In this document: positions 11,591 to 21,365 of the stretch, piece by piece
How positions within the stretch are numbered: position 1 is the stretch's first letter
How the letters are laid out: each line of letters begins with the position of its first letter
Assembly (NCBI GenBank): GCA_022036555.1
Contig: CM039119.1
Coordinates: forward strand, 26,246,723-26,310,722
DNA from: Microstegium vimineum
Lineage: Eukaryota; Streptophyta; Magnoliopsida; Poales; Poaceae
Direction of reading: 5' to 3'
Length of the DNA stretch: 64,000 bases
Position numbers and translations under genes: made by a program
The notes under the pieces: model-generated
What the model was told of the DNA's origin: nothing
The model's input: only the letters and a program-made list of their open reading frames with translations
Databases searched by the model: none

Positions 11591-12867
11591 ATGAGTGAGT
11601 TCCAGTTTCGAGCAACCATACTTGAAAATCCTAAGAGTTTCCGAAGAAACTCTAGGCATCGTCTAGTGTCTCCTCAAAAGCTCACCTCAGACTCGGATCC
11701 ACTGAAGGGAGGAGGCCCCACTCCGTTTATCAAGAAAGCTATGGCTCAAGAGGCTATTTCCGACTTCTCGGCTCCTTCAGTCGCTCACGTGGCCCAAGGA
11801 CCAGATGGTAACACAGGGGGTGCTACCTTTGAGCTGCAGCCAGCTTTGATCAACTTAGTGCAAGCCAACCCTTTTTGCGGGAAGTTCCATGAGGATGCCA
11901 GTGCACATCTTCAACACTTCTTGGAGGTAAGTGGCACTATTTCCATTAAGAAGGTGGCACCAGATATCATTCGTCTTCGTCTTTTCCCGTTCTCATTACT
12001 CGGGAAGGCGAAGAAATGATTCTATGCTCATTCTGAGGAAGTTGCCACTTGGGAGAAGTGTACCAATGCATTTCTCAAGAAGTTCTTCCCGATGGGCAAA
12101 ACCACCGCCCTTCGTGGATGAATTTCAAGCTTCCAACAACAAGCGGACGAGACTATTCGCGAAGGATGGGAACGTCTTCAGGAGTACATTCGGGAATGTC
12201 CTCACTATGGAATTCAAGATTGGCTCCTGATTCAAGGCTTCTACTATGGGTTAACACCAATAACTCGTAGTCACCTTGATGCAGCCGCTAGAGGAGCATT
12301 CACCTCACTCAATGTCACACAAGCAAAAGATCTTATTGAGAAGATAGTGACAAATCAAGGGTGGAAAGATGAAAAGCTCCCAGTCAAGAAAAAGAGTGCA
12401 GAACCTATTCATGAAGTAAGTGCACTCCCCACAAATATGGATCTCTTGATGAAGAAACTCGAAGAACGATCCAACTTCAAGAAGGATAGAGATGTCATCC
12501 AACCTATGCCTCCACACGAGCTTACAAGTCAGAACAATGGTGTTAGGTATGTGGCGGAAATCATTCGGGAAACAATTGCCCTGAAACCAATGAAGGCGTG
12601 AGCTTCGTCAACAACAATGAGAAGCAACCTCAACAATCGGGATCAAAGCCACGACCCTCCAATCAAGGTAATGAAAGTAAAAGCTTTAATAATTTTTATC
12701 ACCCTTCATTTAAAGATCTTGTCTTAAGTCAAGCTAGAATCAATGAAAGCATAAACAATAAACTAGCACTTAATGACAAGACCCTTGAATCTTTAAACAA
12801 TAAAATGAATGACTTAGCTTATGTTGTAAAGAATCAATCAAACTTCAACAATATCATAGAAAGAAAA
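11591..12867 (+). pseudogene. gag of Athila-like element A
   Basis: One frame runs 11591-12600 with nonsense codons at 12017-12019 and 12118-12120. It shows the Athila-type gag core: NLVQANPFCGKFHEDASAHL, then LFPFSLLGKAKK, WEKCTNAFLKKFFP, then DWLLIQGFYYGL. A frameshift near 12545 moves the zinc knuckle (CGGNHSGNNCPE) into the frame of 12598-12867, which continues with a basic Asn-rich tail ending at a stop. The three Athila-like copies in this window share this core. Gag would form the particle, but this copy cannot make a full protein. Confidence 0.88.
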
Positions 12868-12932
12868 TGATCTCAATTGATTTCTTCTGCTCCATATCTT
12901 GGTAATTCTGAAAAGTCTCTAGTATAAATGCG

Positions 12933-13952
12933 GTGACCACGAGAGGGAGTAAGACCACTCGCGATCCACCACATCCTAACATTTCAGGTAGAACCATAAG
13001 GAAGGAAAAAGAAGTTGAAGTAGAAGAACAACAGGAAGAAGAAGAAGAGACTGCACCACTCCAGGACCCTGTCAAGTTTCATGGGAAGACAGCCCCACAT
13101 GAGTACTATGATACAAACATTCTACTACCATTCCCAAGAAACCAAAGACGACAATCAACAGACGAACGCTTTGGTAAATTTGTCGAGGTAATTCGCCAAC
13201 TATATGTCCATATACCCCTACTTGATGTGATGCAGGTCCCAACCTACGCCAAGTATCTGCGGGACATTCTCAACAATAAGAGATCGTTACCCACCACCGA
13301 AGTCATCACGTTGACGGAGGAGTGCAATGCAGCTATACTCAACCAGCTGCCTTTAAAGAAGAAGGACCCAGGGTGTCCTACCATTGATTGCTCCATCGGG
13401 ACTCAGCAATTCGAACATGCCCTCTGTGACTTGGGAGCAAGCGTCAGCGTCATGCCAAAGGTAGTCTTTGATAAACTAACTCATACTACTTTGTCCCCTA
13501 CACCAATGTGCCTGTAGTTAGCGGATCAATCAATTCGTTACCCCATGGGGATCGCTGAAAATATTCCCGTCAAAATACGAGAATTTTTCATCCCCGTGGA
13601 TTTCGTGGTGTTGGATATGGATGTAGACAAGAAGACTCCACTCATCCTAGGAAGACCATTCCTCAGCATCGCCAATGCACACATCGATGTAGGAGCGGGA
13701 GAAATTCAATTTAACATCAATAGAACCCAGGAGATATTCCACTTCAAGCCAAAGATCGAGCAATGCTCCATAGTCAAGGTATTCAAAATCGATCCATATG
13801 TCAATTATACTTACCTGGCAAAAGTGAAGCAACAACCTCGGGCGAAACCCAAACGAGTATGGCGGAAAAAGGTGATCAAGCCATGTGCCGCTCCACCTCT
13901 AAAACCACGTCAACAAATCCGACGGGCAAATGAGGAGGATGGCCCTACTTGA
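12933..13952 (+). pseudogene. aspartic protease region of Athila-like element A
   Basis: The frame 12933-13517 holds an acidic linker, the conserved YAKYLRDILNNKR segment and the protease active site CDLGASVSVMPKVVFDKL (D-L-G instead of D-T-G). After a stop at 13515-13517 the same frame goes on to 13952 with VDKKTPLILGRPFLSIANA, the second conserved protease segment, and a basic tail. RT should follow but does not: the frame ends at 13952 and non-coding spacer follows. The lack of pol could be an old deletion fixed in this family or specific to this copy. Confidence 0.85.
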
Positions 13953-15019
13953 AATAATTGAAAGCATGGCTACATGAAGAGGTAAGTCTCATACAAGGTA
14001 AGTTTTCTTTTTCATTCTCTTCCTCTTTAATTCTTGAAATCTTTTTATCATATGATCATATCTTTTAATTAATTCCAAAGCATAATCACGTTCAGCCATA
14101 ATAAAATTTCAAAACACAAAAATAATAAAATCTTGAACTTTTCTTGTCCACGAAAGATTGCATTGCGTCTAATTTAGCATAGGAGGTTTAGCATCACAAA
14201 TCCAGGTTCTGTGGTGGACCCACATGGGTCGGCCGACCGGGCCCACAACCCCACTACCTCTGGCCTACCCTGCCTCATGATTCCCTGTCTTGGGGCAGTA
14301 TGCCATGGCCCTCTGATCACAATAAGTGATCGGCCGATCCCCTATCTCTCTCCTTTCCTCTTCTTCTTTCTCCACCTCGAGATGCTTCATGTTTGATTCC
14401 CAAACAAATGAAGCTAGAGCGAAGGAGGACATGTATTGACTCCTCTCATCACCTCCTTGCCCCCCTCCATCTCTCTCTTCATGCCATGCACAAAGTTTTT
14501 CCTTTGCAAATTCACTCCACCGAGAAGCATCCTGGCAAGAGAAGTCTAAACTACCACTCATCTCTTCCAAAATAAGAAGATCGTTATCACCATACCTCTT
14601 CCTATAATCAATCCCAATTTTCTTCATCACCAATCTCAAGAAGTGTGTCACTAATCGTTAGGAGCCTAAACACTCCTAGCATCATCATAACTTCTTGATC
14701 ATGACACACTAGCAAATAACCATGCCATCCTCTCTAAGCACTCCAAGCCAAAAGGGGGGGCATCTCTGGCCATTTTTCAGGCAGAGCAGCATGACCTATG
14801 TCCTTGTCTTGCGCCCCACTACCATCCATTGTGGCATGGTGCAGAATCTTCTCGAGAGCATCCAAAGGAGGATCGTCCGATCCAAAGCAAGGCCCCCTCC
14901 TCTCAAATCCTTGTCGGGCATCTCCTCCACTTCACTACCTTGCAAGAAGGGCACTCAGAGGCCATGGGTGGTGGTCGGCCGATCAGGCCCACACCTCCAA
15001 TCACTCTCCCCTCTCTTCT
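13953..15019 (+). other. spacer with LTR-like palindromes, upstream of the extra ORF
   Basis: Non-coding by frame content. It holds three exact tcggccga palindromes (14229, 14330, 14975) and a decayed one near 14870, the same motif that is repeated in the LTR. Pyrimidine-rich stretches follow. The layout (palindromes, then a TATA-like box, then an aatagagcc block) resembles the LTR around 9836-10380, so it may be a diverged LTR-like promoter module. Confidence 0.6.
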
Positions 15020-15028
15020 TTTATATGA
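15020..15028 (+). promoter_or_regulatory. internal TATA-like box before the extra ORF of element A
   Basis: tttatatga lies in a ctcttctttt context and is followed by gaatagagcc, as in the LTR (ataaatagagcc at 10371). The extra ORF starts about 260 bp downstream. Activity is inferred only. Confidence 0.4.
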
Positions 15029-15282
15029 ACATGAATAGAGCCACTCCCTCAGACACACACTCTTGACACTCTTGACCATAGTAGCTCACAAAACCAAAAA
15101 AAAATCCTCTACCATCTCTCTTCGTTTAGCCGCACTGCTAATTCAGAGAAGGGTACAAGATTAGCTCGTAGAGTAGTGAGATCAAGTCCCTCAAAAAGGC
15201 ACTTAAGAAGGCACGAAGCTCAGTCAGTGGGAGTTCTTCCAAGAATTCCTAGGGAGGTAGCTCATCCCAAGGTACAGATTTT

Positions 15283-16629
15283 ATGTCCATTGATACAAGG
15301 TCTGAATCAGTACATGGTTCGGATGCTACCGAAATCATGGCTAGCAGTGCCAGTCATAGTGATTATGAGCAAGAACATCCTACTGCCGGTCATTTTGAAC
15401 TGGTCGAGCCTTCGGGAGATCAAACATCATGGATCACTGATCTGGAAACCGACATCCAGCTCACACCTCATGAGATGGCTATTTTCAACACCTTGAAGGA
15501 CCACGACTACGAGCACACCAAGGTAATTGATCCTACCCTCTTAGCTAAAATAGGATTAGATGAGGAGTTTGATGAAGTTTTTAGAGCCATAGGGTGGACT
15601 CGTGAGTTTTGGGATATCACTAATGACCCAGGAAGTAGACTTTTAACTCTGGAGTTCCTAAGCACAGTTAATACTAATGCTCAAAGGGTTTCTTTCTGGT
15701 TGCTTAATCATCCAATATCTTTAACCTGGAAAGAGTTTAGTCATGTTCTTGGATGTAAAGAAAAATGTGCTGCTAATCTTGAGCATGCTACACAAGGATA
15801 TAATAGGAATAAGTTTTGGAAACTGATCTCTAGAAAAGATAGTTCTAGACATCCACGAACAAGTGAAATTCATAATCCTACTTTATGTTTTATGCATCGC
15901 TGGGTAGGAATAACCTTGTTCCCTAGAGATGATGTAAGGCTGGTAACAAATGTTGAGCTAAGAATACTCTTTGCCATGGTAAATAAAATTCCTGTCTCTC
16001 CTATTAGAGCCTTGGTAGATCACTCGTACTCAGCCAATAGCAGAACAGGACCCTTTGAGTTTACATCTATGATCACTAAAATCTTGAACAACACGGCTCA
16101 GCTTGATAATTATCAATTCTTCTTAACCACACCACGAGCTGTGTTAGACATAGGGTATTTTGTGCAAGGTCACACATTGATGCATGGGCTGGATGAATCT
16201 GTCATATATATGAATAATGATCCCATAAAAAGAGTTTAGCTCTCTTGTGAAAGACTTAAACTGTATAGGTGTAGGCAACTAACCTTTACTACAGACACAC
16301 ATAAAGGGCGTAGAAGTTTTGCAGGTCGAAGGACGACACGCAGCATGGCATATGCAGCTCAAGAAGAAGGCACATCCCTAGGTTTAGATTTTGTGGATGA
16401 AACCATGAGCGCCACACGCTTCTCTAGCTCAAGCAGCGGACTCCAGAGGTCAGCATCACAAAGTGCACGATTCTCTTTTTCTTCTTCACTGGGAAGAGAG
16501 GACCGTGAGTTTCGTCGCGACGTGGATTTACTCACTACCCAAGTAAATGAACTACGGGTAAATCATGGGATCCTCCATCAGAACGTGATCCAAAATCAGC
16601 AAAGAGTCCAAGAAATGAGAGATTTCTAG
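15283..16629 (+). pseudogene. extra ORF of Athila-like element A (Athila ORF1-family-like), one in-frame stop
   Basis: A 318-codon frame (15283-16239) continues after a single TAG at 16237-16239 in the same frame to 16629, for about 448 codons in total. The first half shows a conserved block with TREFWDITNDPGSRLLTLEF, then LSWKEFSHVLG-like and CFMHRWVGITLFPRDD motifs, close to what I know of plant retrotransposon ORF1/Athila (PF03078-type) proteins. The end (16345-16629) is Ser-rich followed by a probable short coiled coil (VNELRVNHGILHQNVIQNQQ). No signal peptide or membrane segment is evident, so an envelope role is not supported. An upstream exon before 15283 is possible. Function unknown. 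Confidence 0.65.
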
Positions 16630-18146
16630 ACCCAGCAGTGGTCTCAGTTCTATGCTTATCATGGGATAGACCCAACACAATTTTATCCACAGGGACCATG
16701 AAAAGAATAAGATTGGGGGAGGTTCCCTTCCCCACTAAGGTAAGTTTTCAATTTTCAGCATTTCAATTCGGTATTTAAATTCCGCATCTTTCAATTTTAG
16801 CATTTTAATTATGCATTTTAATTCCCAGCAAATAAAAATAAAAATAATAAAAAGCCTTGTCTCTACTCCCACATGTACCATGGATATTTATCCCTTATGG
16901 AAATGATGAATAGTTGCTCTTCTAAATATTTCTCTAGTACTTAGTTTACAGCTTGATATTTCTCTAAGTATGAATTACTCGGCTTAAAAGAAATCATCAT
17001 AAACCTCAAACTTTTGTGGGTTGCAAATAATGTAACTAAGTCTAAGTTGTTGTGAGACATGATATGACGAGATAAGAGCTGCTATAATATTGTTCTAAGC
17101 AAGAATGACTATCGGAGATTTATTTCTTAAAATAATAAAACACTTTTTGTTCCTCAATGGTGAAAATTCCTACCAAAGCCATACATGATCTTTCATGATA
17201 TAAGCTTTCTACATAAGCTACTTGCTTTGTGTTGAGTTTGGTCAAGTTTTGTGACCCTTGTTGAGAGATTTATCATGCTCCCAAGATCAAGATCACGTAC
17301 ACGCCACATATACATGTTGTTTCTACACTGGAAGTACGCAGAAACATGTCTTACATTTCCACATAGTTCATACTCCATGCTCTAAGTAGAAAATCTCTCT
17401 CTAGTTTGTTACTAGTAAATGAGACATAGACTATGCAAAATTATGAAAAATATTCAAGGACATTCTGTAGTCCTAATCCTTTATGAGCACTCCAAAGCTC
17501 TCTCTTGAAAAAAAAATTATCATGAGCATTTTCAAAGCTCATAGAAAAAAATAAATAAAGATAGCTATGTCTCAATTTCATAAGATAGGAAAGAGAGATC
17601 ATTTATAAGAGTATTGATCAATTATCATGTTTCCACACACTTGCACATCTTGATTTAAGAGTATGACATTTCTCTCCTTGGATCCAGAATTTGACTTTAC
17701 AATATATGCGGGGTAAGTTTGCTACATCTTTGATCCCTACCTATAGCTCCACATAAGCTTAGAGATAGGATGAAAAAGAAGGCAAACTTTGATATATGCC
17801 TTGGTAAGGAATCATACACCTTATGAGCGATTCGAGAGTACCATTTGAGGAACATTAAGTCTTTCTTTTACAAAACTTTACAAAACCTTCGATATGAAAC
17901 TTGTGAAAGAATGAGAAAACTAGTGCTCAAGTCAAGTTGTTCTATCTCTCAACCGCACAAGACAAAGGATAAAGTTATAAGCCCCATGGAAGACTAAGGT
18001 AATATGGGTGAGTCTTTATTGCTGAATTTTTCATACAAAAGAGAAGTATGATTGTTGTAAGCTTAGTACTCTTGAAATATGAAGCATAGTAGCAGCTCCT
18101 GATCCATCGAGCTAAGTTCAATTGTTTGCTCAGGACGAGCAAAGGT
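16630..18146 (+). other. 3' untranslated spacer of element A
   Basis: AT-rich non-coding spacer of about 1.5 kb between the extra ORF and the PPT. Short ORFs here have no recognisable domain. No tandem repeat or RNA gene was seen. Confidence 0.6.
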
Positions 18147-18162
18147 TAAGCTTGGGGGATCT
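18147..18162 (+). other. polypurine tract of element A
   Basis: taagcttgggggatct sits directly before the tgttggcaca start of the 3' LTR, the position where plus-strand DNA synthesis is primed. Confidence 0.8.
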
Positions 18163-18748
18163 TGTTGGCACAAATTATGATCAATTTTATATAACTTAAA
18201 TATTGCCAACAAATTCAGGATCAAGGAGAAAACAATAATTGCATGAGCATTCTTTATTAAATAACAAAGTTCCACATGTCCATGAATATTTTAATGCAGA
18301 TATGAAGAAATGGAACAAAAGAGACCCAGTGGGACCCACAGAGGGGGTTGGCCAACCCCACTATGGGCCCACCAGGTTTCCCCCTCGACTATGATCCAGG
18401 ATAAACCCCTCAGAGTGATTCTCAACCATTAGATCACTTTGTGTTTTCTCCCAAACGGCTCACAAGCAACGTACAAGGATCCATGTGCCCACACCAAAGA
18501 GATCAACACGACAAACACTTCAGAATGAACAACCACTTCACATGACAGGTGGGACCAGCACTAGGATGGACGAGGTGGGCCAGGGACCCTTAGGGGGGAT
18601 CGGCCAAACCTCGCCTAGGCCCAACTGGCTCCCACTCAGACCCTGATCAGTGGGGCCACACCCACAAAGCCAGGGGATGGCCCACTGGCCATAGTGTGGA
18701 TCGTCGATCCACCCCCTAGATCGGTTGGGTCCCCCCTCAACCGCCATA
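18163..18748 (+). repeat. truncated 3' LTR of element A
   Basis: Matches 9651-10238 of the 5' LTR up to ccgccata, then stops. Its three tcggccga palindromes have all decayed: ttggccaa at 18348, tcggccaa near 18599 and a deleted form near 18699. The first two changes fit deamination of methylated CpG. The promoter part of the LTR is missing. Confidence 0.88.
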
Positions 18749-19587
18749 GTCGTTGGAGCGTGCTCGGGGAAAATAATGTTGAGGGAGCTCCCCCCATCGA
18801 CGAGTATTCTTTTGAAGAAGCCGGTCAAGACAGCTGCGCTGACGACCAGGGTAGTCATGACGTATCTGATGATCGTCTATGGAGAAATCGATTCGGCGCT
18901 TCGTTCAATCTGGAGGAGGGACATGAACGTTGTTGCTATTAGTAAGAGCTCGGAGGCGCTTACCGTTGCTGCCCGGGTGTCCACAGAATATGGGAAATAT
19001 GCGCATAGCCTTCATGAAGGTTGTGGTCAGAGCTTCCGCCATGTCCTCTCTTGAAGGGTCGTTGCCTGGTCGCCTCGCATCCACCTTGCTCTGATGGCCT
19101 CCTTGAGGGCGATACACTCCCGCATCGTGTGTTTTCCTTGTTCGTGGAGGGGGCAGGGGCCATTGAGGACTTCCTTGTGGATGTTGCCGCGTTGGCGCTT
19201 TCGCTCGGTGCTAGGGCTAGCAAATTCGGGCGGAGAACGGTGCTGTGGAGCTCTCAAGGTGTTCTTCTTGTGCGGGACCGACACATGGGGACGGAGTCAG
19301 CGACGAGCGGCGTCGATGAGGCTGAGGCAATCGGCGAGGTCTTCGTCGACCTGGTCAATAGTGCTCACGAGGTTTCTAGGGGCAACGTGATCTGGAGTAC
19401 TTCGAGCCATCTTGGTGGTTGGATCTTCAACTGGAGAAGGGTTCGGTGTGGGAAGCCGCGCGGGTTCCGCGATTTCTGAGACGGAGACAGTACCATGGAT
19501 AGTCCAGACCATAGATCCAATCTGCAGGGTAGCACCGCCCGCCGGGATGACCATGGATCCGGGAAAAGTATCCGCTTGATGAGCCAT
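18749..19587 (-). pseudogene. gag to protease fragment of the minus-strand gypsy element
   Basis: ATG at 19587 (MAHQADTFPGS), followed by an N-terminal gag region ending at a stop near 19297 (DLADCLSLIDAARR). The capsid core seems deleted, because the next segment (19027-19284) already carries the C-x2-H-x4-H-x4-C knuckle (CPLHEQGKHTMREC) and the conserved KEAIRARW. After another frame change it reaches the protease motif ILVDGGSSLNIIFPEH near 18760-18800, where it is cut. It is heavily rearranged and not functional. Confidence 0.75.
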
Positions 19588-19610
19588 GGAGTCGATGCAC
19601 ACACCCCCTA

Positions 19611-19624
19611 CCTGGCGCGCCAAC
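19611..19624 (-). other. primer-binding site of the minus-strand gypsy element
   Basis: Directly after the LTR end on the minus strand the sequence reads gttggcgcgccagg, then taggggg, a primer-site region often seen in grass Tat-type elements. The tRNA was not assigned. Confidence 0.65.
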
Positions 19625-20121
19625 TGTTGACGAAATATGCATTGCAATCTACCTAGGGGGTACCCTACGGTAGTAGATTGTAGGCAGAGGTGTGGCGACG
19701 ATGATCAAGTGTAACACAGAGAGAGTAGACACGGCGATTTATACAGGTTCTGGCCAGCAAATCGCCGTAATACTCTACGTCCTTTGTTTTGGTGGCTGGA
19801 TTGATATGAGTATTAGGTTACACAAGGTGTAGATGAGGTTTAAAAGATACCGAGAGAGAGTTTTGGAGGGGGTCCCTGCTCGCCTTATATAGCTGGGGAG
19901 CAGGATTATAGTTTCCATATCCTAAAAGATTACGATCGGTCCCTCAAGGCAAGAGATCCGAGTCTATCTACTAGGATCTTCCTTGGCGAGCAAGACTTCT
20001 TCGGAGTCCCTAGCGAGCACGACGGGTTGGTCGCGTGCCGCAGGGCCTCGCGAGCTGGGCCGTCTTCCGGTCAGCAGGCCCATAAGGTCCCTGGGGATAT
20101 GCCGAGGTAATATCCCCAACA
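19625..20121 (-). repeat. 497-bp 5' LTR of the minus-strand gypsy element
   Basis: On the minus strand it begins tgttggggatatt and ends ttcgtcaaca. A TATA box (ctatataagg, 19883-19892) is placed properly for minus-strand transcription. There is no second LTR in the window. Confidence 0.85.
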
Positions 20122-21221
20122 CATACCCATCTGTATTACAAAATCCAGGGATCAACCTGGAAGAAGAACTCGAAGCTGTGGTAACCTCGGCAGCAGTCTT
20201 AGCAGGAGAAGAAGCAATGGGCCCAAAAGTCAAGTCAAGCCTAAAAGAGTAACCATAATCCTAAAAAAAGAAAGTTATCAATGAACAAAACCTCAGGAAA
20301 AAGAAATCGGAATAAAACTAAAGATCACCAACCTGAGGAGGAGGATTTCTAGCGTTATATTCTGGAATCTGAGGAGGAAGGGCAGACACACTACTCAGAA
20401 CTCTCCCCAAATGATCAAATACATCATCATCAAACAACTCGGCATCAGGGATAATCCGAGAAGGGTTAGAAGGACCAGTGTATTCAAAGCCAAGATGATC
20501 CCTCTACATGAGAGGTTGAACCCGGCGATGATAGAAACTGACAACCAACCCATTGCCAGTCAACCCGGATTGTTTCAAGAAACTTATCCGAGTCAGCAAA
20601 GGCTTAATAGCCAAAGACTCAGAAGGAGATAGAGCGTCATTCCAACAAGGAAGAAGGGTTGGTTTTGCAGCAAGGTCAGAAGAAAAATAAGTATCAGGCT
20701 TCAGGATATAGAATAGCTTACCCGCCCAATCCTTAACTGAATCATAAAGAGTGAAGGAGAAGTAACTATCCTTCATTCCCTGATAGAACTGAACGGAGCA
20801 ACAGCCAAAAGAACGAGTTGGCTTACTCTCATGGAAGCGAAGACAAGTGAGCAAACAAAGCAAGAAAAAGAATCCCGTTAGGGGGCAGATGATGAAGCTG
20901 GATACCGTAAAAGCGGAGGAACTCCATCAAGAAATCAGAAGGAGGGAAGCAAAGTACAACACGAACGAAAGAAACAAAGAGCACAGTCTGATCAGGGGAG
21001 GGACTCGGGATCACATGCTCACCAGGAAGAGAATATTCAGAAAAAATCCACTCCCGAAGCAAACCATGGGCAACTAGCAGATCTAAATTCACCTCCTGAG
21101 TCGTAGGTTTGGGAGAACACTTCTTCTGACGAGACATCTCAACAAACTCATGATTATCGATACGATCCAACACAGTATCCTCGTCCACAAATTCGGCCTT
21201 GTTCTTGTTCTTCTTCACCAT
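20122..21221 (-). pseudogene. antisense gene, second copy, 5' part (Transposase_28-like)
   Basis: Starts at 21221 with MVKKNKNKAEFVDEDTV, as in the first copy. It includes GEHVIPSPSPDQTVLFVSF and FPPSDFLMEFLRFYGIQLHHLPP. A stop after HLSSLP and a shift near 20860 interrupt it; the conserved SFGCCSVQFYQGMK, LTGNGLVVSFYHRR and a degenerate continuation follow down to the insertion border at 20122. A short part of the family's central region appears deleted near 20860. It is truncated by the minus-strand gypsy LTR, so it is not functional. Confidence 0.78.
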
Positions 21222-21285
21222 CCGAGGTAGATCGAAGATGAGCAGAGTAGCGACGGTGGCTAGGGTTTGTAAGCAGAGGAAAGAG

Positions 21286-21337
21286 TTTTTTACCGTAAGG
21301 TAAAAAAGAAAGGAAGAAGGAAAGACATATTTATAAA
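21286..21337 (-). promoter_or_regulatory. TATA box and leader hairpin, second copy
   Basis: Same layout as in the first copy: ttttttacc, loop gtaa, ggtaaaaaa at 21286-21307, and tttataaa at 21330-21337 on the minus strand. Conservation between the two copies supports a promoter and leader role. Confidence 0.6.
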
Positions 21338-21365
21338 GGGGTAAAAAAACCGCAAGTTTCATCAA

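Larger units (their letters stand above)
9651..18748 (+). mobile_element. Athila-like Ty3/gypsy element A, lacks pol, 3' LTR truncated
   Basis: Order: 5' LTR, tRNA-Asp-type primer site, gag, aspartic protease, long spacer, an extra ORF of about 448 codons, spacer, PPT, then the first 586 bp of the 3' LTR. There is no RT, RNase H or integrase between the protease and the ORF, so the element is non-autonomous by structure. The gag-protease frame resembles Athila/Calypso types. It sits inside Tat-like element I at 9650. The matching parts of the two LTRs differ at roughly 20 of 586 positions by eye, many of them C-to-T or G-to-A at CG sites. The right end is cut at 18748 and fused to an unrelated minus-strand gypsy fragment. 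Confidence 0.88.
18749..20121 (-). mobile_element. 5' end of a minus-strand Ty3/gypsy element (LTR, PBS, gag, start of protease)
   Basis: Reading the minus strand from 20121: a 497-bp LTR, a primer site, gag with zinc knuckle, and the protease active site, then an abrupt cut at 18749 against the truncated LTR of element A. The right border (20121/20122) lies inside the antisense gene of the second Tat-like copy, so the element inserted there. The protease motif ILVDGGSSLNIIF is of the Tat/gypsy grass type. Confidence 0.82.

Noticed and set aside
15283..16629. Captured host gene
   Set aside because: The frame is embedded between protease and PPT and resembles ORF1-type proteins of Athila-like elements; nothing ties it to a host gene.
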